Numbered from the stretch's first letter, positions 1-6,207 are shown. The stretch is DNA of 7,472 nt from Candidatus Methanomethylicia archaeon (GCA_938030905.1 CALHIW010000052.1:1-7472), one strand, 5' to 3'. Notes: a model not told the origin generated them from the letters alone. Numbers and translations: made by a program.

Positions 1-1
1 T

Positions 2-524
2 AAACTCAATAAATCAAAGCCTCCAACAACCTCACTAAATCTACACCAACCATCCCCACTAAACCACATCTACAAACTAATAGATAACCCTCCACCCACA
101 GCACCAACCCCACAACAAAACATAAATACACAAACTACTAATGAGGGTTGGCAAAGGCTTTTAAAATACTTATACTCCCCTATTAAATTTAGGGAGTTGA
201 CACATCATGTTAAACGTGGATGCTTTAAGTTCTGCGTTAAATGCAACTTAAATACTTGAGTGGAAATCAACAATAGTTTAACCAGAGTTTCGTATTTTAT
301 ATTCCATAATAGATCACTTAAACTCTATAGATTACAACATTCTTAAGATACATGAAGTACCGGGATACGCATCATTTGAGACTAGAGTATTGAAAGAATT
401 ATCTTCCATTAAGTATGGAATAAACTACTTTGTCATGTTAATTGTAATAGATGATGATAAGTGAACTGTACTAATTGTCTTAAGCGAAAAGTTTATAGGT
501 TTTGCTTACTTATGTCATAATTAA
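2..524 (+). pseudogene. Decayed protein gene, 3' portion, family not recognised
   Basis: No intact gene lies here, but the + strand reads as broken protein sequence. The frame starting at base 2 is open from the window edge to a TGA at 257-259. Its first part is a Pro/Thr/Asn/Gln-rich linker, followed by a more globular stretch containing NEGWQRLLKYLYSPIKF. After that TGA the reading appears to pass to another frame, open from 282, at about 280-290. That frame encodes convincing protein such as HEVPGYASFETRVLKEL and GINYFVMLIVIDDDK. It meets a TGA at 462-464 and then continues open (TVLIVLSEKFIGFAYLCHN) to a TAA at 522-524. Both TGA codons would be easy products of TGG (Trp) mutation. TGA is an ordinary stop in this genome, ending rps13, rpoD, rpl18e, rpl13, rps9, eno and the MEMO gene, so recoding is unlikely. 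The 5' end lies outside the window. Sequencing error is the main alternative. Confidence 0.5.
486..499 (+). promoter_or_regulatory. Probable BRE/TATA promoter of the ribosomal operon
   Basis: A purine-rich GAAAAG (486-491) directly precedes TTTATAGG (492-499), which resembles an archaeal BRE plus TATA box. Transcription would begin about 25 bases downstream, near 520, leaving a leader of roughly 20 bases before the rps13 ATG at 540. The element overlaps the last codons of the decayed upstream gene. It is assigned by pattern and position only. Confidence 0.45.
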
Positions 525-539
525 ATTATGTGATATTAA

Positions 540-995
540 ATGTCAAATGAGTATAAGCATATAGTTAGGCTTGCTGGAGTAGATCTAGATGGAAGTCTTA
601 AAGTTGCTTATGCATTAGCTCGAATTAGAGGTATTGGTATAAATACTGCTGTGGCTGCTTTAAGAATGTTAGATATTGATTTGCATAAGAGAATTGGATT
701 TCTTAATTCCACTGAAATTAAAAAAATTGAGTCCTTTCTTCAATCTCCTGAATCATACAACCTACCTAGTTGGTTTGTTAATAGACCTAAAGAACCTATA
801 ACTGGGCACACTCATCACCTCATAGGCTCTGATCTTGTATTGGCTATTAAAATGGATGTTGATTTTATGAAAAAAATTAAATGCTGGAAAGGCATTAGAC
901 ATAGTTTAGGTTTAAAGGTACGTGGTCAATCTACACGTACAACTGGTAGAACTGGGGTAACTATTGGAGTTGTTAGAAAACCTAGAGTTAAGTGA
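540..995 (+). CDS. rps13: 30S ribosomal protein S13 (uS13)
   Basis: S13 sits in the head of the small subunit, contacts the P-site tRNA and forms bridges to the large subunit. The 151-residue length suits the archaeal/eukaryotic S18e-type S13, which is longer than the bacterial protein. Visible signatures are the N-terminal helix-two-turn-helix with RIRGIG (residues 28-33) and the C-terminal rRNA-binding segment GIRHSLGLKVRGQSTRTTGR (118-137), which ends in a basic tail. The ATG at 540 is preceded by GTGAT (530-534), a partial match to the GGTGAT ribosome-binding site seen elsewhere in the operon. It is the first gene of the cluster and lies just behind the likely promoter. The rps4 start follows 5 bases after its TGA. 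The assignment is secure. Confidence 0.97.
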   Translation: MSNEYKHIVRLAGVDLDGSLKVAYALARIRGIGINTAVAALRMLDIDLHKRIGFLNSTEIKKIESFLQSPESYNLPSWFVNRPKEPITGHTHHLIGSDLVLAIKMDVDFMKKIKCWKGIRHSLGLKVRGQSTRTTGRTGVTIGVVRKPRVK

Positions 996-996
996 T
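991..996 (+). promoter_or_regulatory. Ribosome-binding site that sets the rps4 start
   Basis: AGTGAT lies 4 bases before the ATG at 1001 and contains the TGA stop of rps13 (993-995). It supports 1001 over the GTG at 992, which overlaps that stop and would add three residues absent from archaeal S4 proteins. Confidence 0.55.
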
Positions 997-1000
997 TTCT

Positions 1001-1489
1001 ATGGGTGATCCTAAGAGATCTAGAAAGAAGTGGAAAAGTCCTAAACATTCATGGAGAAAAGATCAACTGGTAGAGGAGCTCAATTTAATTGGCGAGTATG
1101 GTTTAAGAAATAAAAGAGAGCTTTGGAGAGCAAAAATGTTACTAGATAAATATAGAGCTCAAGCTAAGTTACTTCTCAGTCTTCCAGCAGAACAACGTAA
1201 ACTTAAAGAATTAGCATTTCTAAGAAGTCTAGTTAAACAAGGTATTATAAATGAAAAAGCAACACTTGACGATGTTCTTGGACTTAATGTTAAAATGCTT
1301 CTTGAAAGAAGGCTTCAAACAATAGTTTATAGGAGGAAGTTGGCTAGCAGTATTCATGAGGCAAGACAACTAATAACCCATGGACATATAGTGATTAATG
1401 GTTATCGTGTAAGAGTACCAAGTTATTTAGTTCCAAGAGATAAGGAGGAAACAATTGAGTTGCTATTGTCTTCACATAAACCTATCTAA
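1001..1489 (+). CDS. rps4: 30S ribosomal protein S4 (uS4)
   Basis: S4 is a primary 16S rRNA-binding protein that nucleates assembly of the small-subunit body. The ATG at 1001 is chosen because it gives the family N-terminus MGDPKRSRKKW and has AGTGAT at the right distance. The frame could begin at GTG 992, adding only MIS. The product has 162 residues, normal for archaeal S4. The N-terminal half is basic and helical. The S4 RNA-binding fold spans roughly residues 102-155, with LERRLQTIVYRRKLA followed by HEARQLITHGHIVINGYRV. Placement between rps13 and rps11 is the archaeal order, whereas bacteria place S11 before S4. The gene ends with TAA 9 bases before rps11. Nothing is unusual about it. 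Confidence 0.97.
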   Translation: MGDPKRSRKKWKSPKHSWRKDQLVEELNLIGEYGLRNKRELWRAKMLLDKYRAQAKLLLSLPAEQRKLKELAFLRSLVKQGIINEKATLDDVLGLNVKMLLERRLQTIVYRRKLASSIHEARQLITHGHIVINGYRVRVPSYLVPRDKEETIELLLSSHKPI

Positions 1490-1495
1490 GGTGAT
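1490..1495 (+). promoter_or_regulatory. Ribosome-binding site of rps11
   Basis: A perfect GGTGAT lies 3 bases before the ATG at 1499, directly after the rps4 TAA. It complements the conserved AUCACC of the archaeal 16S rRNA 3' end. Confidence 0.7.
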
Positions 1496-1498
1496 TAG

Positions 1499-1894
1499 AT
1501 GAGTCTACAAAAAGGATTGTGGGGTATTGCTCATGTATATAGTAGCTACAATAACACTATAATTCATATAACGGATTTATCAGGAGCTGAAACAATAGCG
1601 TGGTCCTCAGGAGGTCAAGTTGTAAAAGCTGATCGTGAAAAACCATCACCATACGCTGCTATGACAGCGGCAATTAAAGCTGCTAAGGATGCAATGGATA
1701 AGGGTATTATAGGTGTTCATATTAAAGTTAGAGCAGCTGGAGGGCACAAATCAAAAACTCCAGGTCCCGGTGCTCAAGCAGCAATACGAGCATTAGCGCG
1801 CGCCGGGTTAATGATAGGAAGAATTGAAGATGTAACACCAATACCTCATGATACGACAAGAAGGCCAGGAGGTAAACGTGGAAGGAGGGTTTAA
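1499..1894 (+). CDS. rps11: 30S ribosomal protein S11 (uS11)
   Basis: S11 lies on the platform of the small subunit near the E-site mRNA and 16S helix 45. The 131-residue protein is the normal archaeal length. It shows the N-terminal GIAHVYSSYNNTIIHITD (residues 9-26), the central KTPGPGAQAAIRALARAG (86-103), and the basic tail DTTRRPGGKRGRRV typical of archaeal and eukaryotic S11. The start has a perfect GGTGAT. The TAA stop is followed immediately by the ATG of rpoD with no spacer, and the last codons carry the GGAGG ribosome-binding site of rpoD (1884-1888). Translational coupling between the two genes is therefore likely. Confidence 0.98.
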   Translation: MSLQKGLWGIAHVYSSYNNTIIHITDLSGAETIAWSSGGQVVKADREKPSPYAAMTAAIKAAKDAMDKGIIGVHIKVRAAGGHKSKTPGPGAQAAIRALARAGLMIGRIEDVTPIPHDTTRRPGGKRGRRV

Positions 1895-2716
1895 ATGGTT
1901 AAGATATCAATACTTGAAAGAGATGATTATAGGCTTCAATTTATAATTGAAGGCATAGATTCAGCACTAGCAAACACAATAAGAAGGGCATTAATATCTG
2001 AGGTTCCAGTTATGGCTATACATGAAGTTGTTTTTTTTAGTAATAGCTCAAGTTTATTTGATGAAATAATAGCTCATAGATTAGGCTTAATTCCATTAAA
2101 AACAAATTTGGAAAAATATTATCTGATTGATTTATGTCCTAATTGTAATGGTAAAGGATGTTCAAACTGTCAAGTCAAGTTTACACTCCAAAAACAAGCT
2201 ATGGATACCCCAATACTTGTTACTTCTGGAGATCTTATATCTGAAGACCCTGAAATCTTTCCAGTATCTTCAAACATACCCATTGTCTTACTTAACCCTG
2301 GTGAATCATTAGAGTTAGAAGCTATAGCTCAGCTCGGTTATGGTAAGCATCATGCAAAATGGCAACCAGTATCGTGCGCTGCATATGGGTATGCTCCTGA
2401 AATAATTATAGATTTCTCTAAATGCATACTATGCGGTAAATGCGTTGAAGTATGCCCCCAGAAAATACTTACAGTAGAGAATAATACTGATATTAGAGTC
2501 AATAAATGGTTTAAATGTATTATATGTAGGGAGTGCGTCAGTATTTGCGAGGAAGAGGCTATAGAGGTCATATTACATAACGATAAATTCATATTCACTA
2601 TTGAATCAATAGGAGCCCTAAGTGTTAATGATATTCTTAAAACAGCAATTAATACATTGATTGATAAGTTTAATAGGATAATCTCCAAAATTAGAGAGGT
2701 AGTGAATAGCCAATGA
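1895..2716 (+). CDS. rpoD: DNA-directed RNA polymerase subunit D (Rpo3) with a two-cluster ferredoxin-like domain
   Basis: RpoD (Rpo3) is the archaeal counterpart of bacterial alpha and eukaryotic Rpb3. It pairs with subunit L to nucleate polymerase assembly. The protein has 273 residues. The alpha-like dimerisation fold shows ANTIRRALISEVPVMAI (26-42) and EIIAHRLGLIPLKT (57-70), and closes with the C-terminal helix after about residue 240. Inserted in it is a Cys motif, CPNCNGKGCSNC (C81, C84, C89, C92). A ferredoxin-like domain follows with two complete C-x2-C-x2-C-x3-C sets: C177/C180/C183/C187 and C208/C211/C214/C218. From family knowledge, such domains bind [4Fe-4S] clusters, and lineages differ in keeping two, one or none. 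Both cysteine quartets are intact here, so two clusters are predicted. The start abuts the rps11 stop, and the gene end overlaps rpl18e by 4 bases. Confidence 0.97.
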   Translation: MVKISILERDDYRLQFIIEGIDSALANTIRRALISEVPVMAIHEVVFFSNSSSLFDEIIAHRLGLIPLKTNLEKYYLIDLCPNCNGKGCSNCQVKFTLQKQAMDTPILVTSGDLISEDPEIFPVSSNIPIVLLNPGESLELEAIAQLGYGKHHAKWQPVSCAAYGYAPEIIIDFSKCILCGKCVEVCPQKILTVENNTDIRVNKWFKCIICRECVSICEEEAIEVILHNDKFIFTIESIGALSVNDILKTAINTLIDKFNRIISKIREVVNSQ

Positions 2717-3087
2717 GGAGAACAGGACCCACAAATATTTACACCAGGAAGCTCATAAGTTTACTGAAGAAAAAATATAGGAAATATGGAGCTAGAGTAT
2801 GGAAGACAACCGCAAATTTACTTGAATATCCAAGACGTAAACGTATAGAAGTCAATGTAGGTAAGATTTCAAAAATGTATGACAGTTTAAAAATGAAACC
2901 CAAAATGCTTATTGTGCCTGGGGTTATTTTAGGACAGGGAGATATTAAAAATCCTATTATTGTTGCTGCCCTGAAATTTACGAAGAAAGCAAAGGAAAAA
3001 ATAGAGTCTTGTGGGGGTAAGTGTCTCTCTCTGTATGATGCTGTAGAGATAAATCCTAGTGGAAATGATGTAATTATATTAAGGTGA
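2713..3087 (+). CDS. rpl18e: 50S ribosomal protein L18e (eL18)
   Basis: L18e is a large-subunit protein shared by archaea and eukaryotes and related in fold to bacterial L15. The 124-residue product begins MRRTGPTNIYTRKLISLLKK, close to the usual archaeal start (KTGPTNP-like). It continues with a basic RNA-binding stretch near VNVGKISKM (47-55) and the conserved VPGVILGQGDI (68-78). Its ATG overlaps the rpoD stop (ATGA, 2713-2716), so translation is probably coupled. A GAGGT at 2696-2700 inside rpoD may serve as a somewhat distant ribosome-binding site. The gene ends in a TGA that is part of the GGTGATC site of rpl13. Confidence 0.96.
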   Translation: MRRTGPTNIYTRKLISLLKKKYRKYGARVWKTTANLLEYPRRKRIEVNVGKISKMYDSLKMKPKMLIVPGVILGQGDIKNPIIVAALKFTKKAKEKIESCGGKCLSLYDAVEINPSGNDVIILR

Positions 3088-3089
3088 TC
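3083..3089 (+). promoter_or_regulatory. Ribosome-binding site of rpl13 built on the rpl18e stop codon
   Basis: GGTGATC is a 7-base match to the archaeal anti-Shine-Dalgarno and ends 2 bases before the ATG at 3092. Its TGA (3085-3087) is the stop codon of rpl18e, so a terminating ribosome sits on the initiation site of the next gene. Confidence 0.7.
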
Positions 3090-3091
3090 AA

Positions 3092-3526
3092 ATGAAAGTA
3101 ACTATAATTGATGCTTCAAATCTTATACTAGGTAGAATGGCATCAATAGTTGCTAAGCGTCTTTTAACAGGTGAAAATATAGTGATTGTAAATGCTGAAA
3201 AATGTGTTATTACGGGTTCTCCACATATGGTCATAAATATGTATAAAAAAAGGTTAAATTGGCGAACTTACAAAAACCCTGAATTAAGAGGATACAAATC
3301 TCAAAGAAGACCCGATTTCTTTGTTAAAAGAGTTATTCGAGGTATGCTTCCACGTAGGAAACCCCATGGCTTAAATGTATTCAGGCACTTAAGAATTTAT
3401 GTGGGCATACCGGAGGAATTTAAGAATGTTAGTGTTGAAACTATAAATGAGGCTAAATTAAAACCTGAAACATCGAAATTCATATATATTAGCGAACTTG
3501 TAAAGCATCTAGGTTATGTAGGGTGA
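3092..3526 (+). CDS. rpl13: 50S ribosomal protein L13 (uL13)
   Basis: L13 is an early-assembling large-subunit protein. The 144-residue product is the archaeal length. It opens with IDASNLILGRMASIVAKRLL (6-25) followed by VNAEKCVITGS (33-43), which is the standard L13 start. RGMLPRRKPHG (83-93) is the core signature shared by archaea and eukaryotes, and HLRIYVGIPEEF follows. It lies 4 bases after rpl18e and 4 bases before rps9, inside the co-transcribed block, and nothing in it is atypical. Confidence 0.97.
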   Translation: MKVTIIDASNLILGRMASIVAKRLLTGENIVIVNAEKCVITGSPHMVINMYKKRLNWRTYKNPELRGYKSQRRPDFFVKRVIRGMLPRRKPHGLNVFRHLRIYVGIPEEFKNVSVETINEAKLKPETSKFIYISELVKHLGYVG

Positions 3527-3527
3527 T
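3522..3527 (+). promoter_or_regulatory. Ribosome-binding site supporting the TTG start of rps9
   Basis: GGTGAT contains the rpl13 TGA stop (3524-3526) and lies 3 bases before the TTG at 3531. This spacing equals that of the ATG of rps11, so the non-ATG start is credible. Confidence 0.65.
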
Positions 3528-3530
3528 TAA

Positions 3531-3956
3531 TTGAGCCTAAAAACATCAGCTAGGAAAGCAGTAGTAATAACTCTTGGTAAACGTAAAACAGCAAAAGCTA
3601 TCGCTCAAATTAGGAATGGCATTGGTAGAATTAGGGTAAATGGAATCCCACTTGAAGTTATTCAAAATCAAATTGTAAAATGGAAAATAATGGAGCCACT
3701 ACTACTTGTAGATGAAAGTGTTAAAAATAGTATTGATGTTGATGTTAAAGTTAGTGGTGGGGGGTTTATGGGGCAGGCTGAAGCTGCTAGAATGGCTATA
3801 GCTCGAGGTCTTATTAAATGGACTGAGGATGAGACACTTAAGCTTAATTTTATAAATTATGATAGAACAATGCTAGCTGGCGATCCCCGTCAAACCGAAC
3901 CTAAGAAATTTGGTGGACCTGGAGCTAGAAGGAGACGACAGAAATCATATAGGTGA
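3531..3956 (+). CDS. rps9: 30S ribosomal protein S9 (uS9)
   Basis: S9 sits in the small-subunit head, and its C-terminal tail reaches the P-site tRNA. The 141-residue product starts at a TTG codon supported by a perfect ribosome-binding site. Its first residues are MSLKTSARKAVVITLGKRKT, matching archaeal S9. Conserved elements are GKRKTAKAIAQIRNGIGRIRVN (split here as residues 16-25 and 26-37), SGGGFMGQAEAAR (75-87), and the terminal MLAGDPRQTEPKKFGG plus the basic RRQKSYR end (135-141). A tail ending in KSYR or SKR-like residues is the family hallmark. The TGA stop forms part of the rpoN ribosome-binding site. Confidence 0.97.
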   Translation: MSLKTSARKAVVITLGKRKTAKAIAQIRNGIGRIRVNGIPLEVIQNQIVKWKIMEPLLLVDESVKNSIDVDVKVSGGGFMGQAEAARMAIARGLIKWTEDETLKLNFINYDRTMLAGDPRQTEPKKFGGPGARRRRQKSYR

Positions 3957-3957
3957 T
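3952..3957 (+). promoter_or_regulatory. Ribosome-binding site that sets the TTG start of rpoN
   Basis: GGTGAT contains the rps9 stop TGA (3954-3956) and stands 4 bases before a TTG at 3962. The other candidate start, GTG 3953, lies inside this site and so has no ribosome-binding site of its own. Confidence 0.65.
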
Positions 3958-3961
3958 ATTA

Positions 3962-4168
3962 TTGATAATACCTATTAGATGTTTCACATGTGGAAAGCTT
4001 ATAAGCGATAAATGGAAGGAGTTCACTTCAAGAGTTCAAAATGGTGAAAATCCTGCTAAAATCCTTGATGACCTAGGCTTTACACGTATATGTTGTAGAA
4101 GAATGTTTCTCAGTCATGTAGATCTGCTTGAGCAATTTTCAGTTCATACCTCTAGAGTAAGGAGGTAA
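3962..4168 (+). CDS. rpoN: DNA-directed RNA polymerase subunit N (Rpo10)
   Basis: RpoN (Rpo10) is the small zinc-binding subunit homologous to eukaryotic Rpb10, which joins the D-L platform of the polymerase. Starting at TTG 3962 gives 68 residues beginning MIIPIRCFTCGK, the near-invariant N-terminus of the family. The longer frame from GTG 3953 adds three residues that family members lack. Zinc ligands are the C7-x2-C10 pair and the adjacent C44-C45 pair in RICCRRMFLSHVD (42-54). The last codons encode RVRR and simultaneously provide the GGAGGT ribosome-binding site of the next gene. In many archaea rpoK follows rpoN. Here only 5 bases separate it from the enolase-family gene, so rpoK must lie elsewhere or be missing. 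Confidence 0.95.
   Translation: MIIPIRCFTCGKLISDKWKEFTSRVQNGENPAKILDDLGFTRICCRRMFLSHVDLLEQFSVHTSRVRR
4161..4166 (+). promoter_or_regulatory. Ribosome-binding site of the enolase-family gene
   Basis: GGAGGT overlaps the last rpoN codons and stop, 7 bases before the ATG at 4174. A strong site suggests that the divergent enolase-like protein is still translated. Confidence 0.65.
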
Positions 4169-4173
4169 TTTAA

Positions 4174-5427
4174 ATGAATGAAGATACAATAATTGAAAGC
4201 ATACATGCACAGAAAATATTTAGTAGTTACGGTAATCAGGCAATCGAAGTTGATGTTGTAACCATAGGTGGATTTGGAAGAGCTTCTGCTTCAAGTAGAC
4301 TGGGTAGCAAAAAATATGAAGCTATAGCATTTCCAGAAGGGGATATTAATATGGCCATAAGAGAAGTCGAAGAAGTTATAGCTCTCGAGCTTGTAGGTTT
4401 AGATGCTAATGAACAGCAAATTATTGACAAAATCCTTCAAGAACTCGATGGAACTAATAATTTCTCAAAAATTGGTGTTTCTGTAGCTATCGCAACTTCT
4501 CTTGCAGTAGCTAAAGCAGCTGCAAATTCACATGGTATACCATTATTTCAGCATTTAGGAGGAGCTATGGCATGCACTCTTCCTATCCTGCTTGGCAATA
4601 TTATAAGTAGGGGTGTATATACTAGGGACTTATCAATCGATATACATGAAATGCTTATAATACCTAAAAACCCCTCTTCATTCTCCGAAGCTTTAGAGAT
4701 TATATTTTCGGTTCATAAAAAAATTCCAGATGTTATAAGGAAGTATGATTTAAGCTTTACTGGTGGGTATAGTGGTGAAGGTGCTTGGATGATGAGCCTT
4801 AAGATAAAAGAGGCATTAAACATTATTAATGAAGCTTGTGTAAAAGCTAATGAAGAATTTGATTCAGAACTAGGAATAGGTATAGATTTCGCCGCTTCAA
4901 ATCTATGGAATTCTAAGCTTAACAAATACATTTATCGACATGAGGGTATTGAATTAACACCTGAAGAGCAACTATCTTTTGTATTAAGCCTCATAGAAAA
5001 CTTTAATTTATTTTACATTGAAGATCCTCTATATGAAGATGATTTTGATGGCTTTTCAAAAATATTGAAGGAATTTCCAAATGTATTGGTTTGTGGAAAC
5101 AGTATATATGCTGCAAACATTGAGCGTATATCTAAAGGAGTTAGGTTTAAAAGTACAAACTCCCTAATAGTTGACCCTAATCAAATTGGTACGTTAACAG
5201 GTACTTGGAATATAATATCAATTGCAAAAAACTATAACCTAAAACCTATCATAAGTAATCATTCAAATGAAACTTTAGATGAATCTGTATCGCATATATC
5301 TATAGCTGCTGGTTGCCCAATAATTAAAACTGGAACTATTGGTGGTGAAAATATTGCTAGGTTATGTGAACTTTTAAGAATTGAAGAAGTTCTTGGTGAG
5401 AGAGCTAAAGTTTTTAATTTTATATGA
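4174..5427 (+). CDS. eno: Enolase-family protein at the eno locus with a degraded active site
   Basis: The 417-residue product has the full enolase layout and length: an N-terminal capping domain, then a barrel from about residue 135. Many landmarks survive, including EAIAFPEG (49-56), IDFAAS (237-242), YIEDPLYEDD (281-290), PNQIGTLTGTW (335-345) and IKTGTIGGE (384-392). By eye alignment to yeast enolase, E159 (E168), E202 (E211), D238 (D246), E283 (E295), S364 (S375) and K385 (K396) remain. The catalytic base K345 is D334, and metal ligand D320 is N309. The H373-R374 pair is N362-H363, loop S39 is G44, and H159 has no counterpart (T150). The N-terminal DSRGNPT motif reads SSYGNQA. The usual role, 2-phosphoglycerate to phosphoenolpyruvate, is therefore doubtful. 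The frame is uninterrupted and well supplied with a ribosome-binding site, so a repurposed or structural role is more likely than simple decay. Confidence 0.9.
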   Translation: MNEDTIIESIHAQKIFSSYGNQAIEVDVVTIGGFGRASASSRLGSKKYEAIAFPEGDINMAIREVEEVIALELVGLDANEQQIIDKILQELDGTNNFSKIGVSVAIATSLAVAKAAANSHGIPLFQHLGGAMACTLPILLGNIISRGVYTRDLSIDIHEMLIIPKNPSSFSEALEIIFSVHKKIPDVIRKYDLSFTGGYSGEGAWMMSLKIKEALNIINEACVKANEEFDSELGIGIDFAASNLWNSKLNKYIYRHEGIELTPEEQLSFVLSLIENFNLFYIEDPLYEDDFDGFSKILKEFPNVLVCGNSIYAANIERISKGVRFKSTNSLIVDPNQIGTLTGTWNIISIAKNYNLKPIISNHSNETLDESVSHISIAAGCPIIKTGTIGGENIARLCELLRIEEVLGERAKVFNFI

Positions 5428-5436
5428 GGGGATTGA

Positions 5437-6069
5437 ATGAGTATAACAGTTACTGCAGAACTGCTTGTACCCCTTGAAGTTTATCTTACAGCTGGGATAC
5501 ATATTGGGACAAGAATTAGAACAGGCCCTATGGCTTCATTTATATATAAAGTGAGACCAGATGGTCTATCTATACTTGACATAAATAAAACAGATTTAAG
5601 AATAAGGGTTGCTGCAAAATTAATTTCAAGTTTTCAGCCTAGTAATGTTGTTGCAGCATCAGCTAGATTATATGGACAAGTACCAGTACAAAAGTTTGCA
5701 GTAGTTACCGGTGCCATACCAATAACTGGCAGGTTCATACCGGGAACCTTTACAAATCCACTACTTAAAACATATGTTGAACCTGAAGTTGTGATTGTGG
5801 TTGATCCTGAAGCTGATAAACAAGTTCTTGAAGAGGCTTCAAAAGTTGGTGTACCTACAATATCTCTCTGTGATTCGGAGAATATGCCTGAGCTTGTTGA
5901 TTTAATAATTCCATGTAACAATAAAGGTAGAAAAGCCTTGGCTCTTATTTTTTGGCTTCTTGCCAGACAAGTTTTACGTGAAAGGGGAACGATACCGGTG
6001 ACAGGTGAACTTCAAGTACCAATAGATGAGTTTGAAACTAAAGTAGCATTATCTCCCAAGGAAGAGTAG
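5437..6069 (+). CDS. rps2: 30S ribosomal protein S2 (uS2)
   Basis: S2 binds the small subunit late in assembly, between head and body. The 210-residue product is the archaeal (SA-like) form. It shows LVPLEVYLTAGIHIGTR (10-26), ITGRFIPGTFTNP (96-108), and NNKGRKALALIFWLLARQVL (161-180), and ends soon after VPIDEFE, as archaeal S2 proteins normally do. ATG 5437 is preceded by GAGGGGAT (5426-5433), which overlaps the enolase-family stop 9 bases upstream. It is the last gene of the tightly packed block, and a 147-base gap follows its TAG. Confidence 0.97.
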   Translation: MSITVTAELLVPLEVYLTAGIHIGTRIRTGPMASFIYKVRPDGLSILDINKTDLRIRVAAKLISSFQPSNVVAASARLYGQVPVQKFAVVTGAIPITGRFIPGTFTNPLLKTYVEPEVVIVVDPEADKQVLEEASKVGVPTISLCDSENMPELVDLIIPCNNKGRKALALIFWLLARQVLRERGTIPVTGELQVPIDEFETKVALSPKEE

Positions 6070-6138
6070 AAATGTCTTGAAACTCAAACCGTCAATCATA
6101 TATACTCATATAAAATTCGCAGAGCTGTAGAAAACATC

Positions 6139-6148
6139 GTTAAATATA
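6139..6148 (+). promoter_or_regulatory. Possible TATA box for the MEMO gene
   Basis: GTTAAATATA lies in the 147-base gap after rps2. Initiation about 25 bases on would give a leader of roughly 45 bases before GTG 6217. A second AT-rich element near 6189-6200 is too close to the start unless the transcript is leaderless. The rest of the gap shows no clear terminator hairpin or RNA gene. Confidence 0.25.
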
Positions 6149-6207
6149 TTAACTTGTTCTTAACTTATTAGTTTGTAATGAGTGGGGCTAAAATAAATTA
6201 AATATTG

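Noticed and set aside
6..120. Minus-strand GTG-started open frame of about 40 codons, hydrophobic and G/T-rich
   Set aside because: The open frame follows from the base skew of the tract. It has no ribosome-binding site and no recognisable motif, and the + strand reading continues into better protein sequence.
157..175. TATA-like TTTTAAAATACTTATA upstream
   Set aside because: No gene start with a ribosome-binding site follows within a reasonable distance on + , and the bases encode a plausible peptide in the decayed gene.
175..196. Short imperfect hairpin (CTCCC...GGGAG) with an AT loop
   Set aside because: Only about 5 pairs plus a bulge, with no T-run after it, and it lies inside the readable frame of the decayed gene. 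Probably chance.
447..464. ATGATGA at 451-457 resembles a C box of an archaeal C/D guide RNA
   Set aside because: No CUGA D box follows at the proper distance, and the sequence fits the decayed reading frame (run of Asp codons).
257..464. TGA read as selenocysteine or tryptophan in the upstream region
   Set aside because: TGA is the normal stop of seven genes here and TGG encodes Trp. No selenocysteine insertion element was seen, and a frameshift would still be needed.
2350..2688. 112-codon open frame on the minus strand inside rpoD, plus smaller minus-strand frames within the enolase-family gene and rps2
   Set aside because: All lie antisense to clearly conserved genes, lack ribosome-binding sites and show no family motif.
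6070..6171. The rps2 frame stays open for 33 codons after its TAG, suggesting readthrough or pyrrolysine
   Set aside because: S2 already ends where archaeal S2 proteins normally end, and the extension shows no conserved motif and overlaps the likely MEMO promoter.
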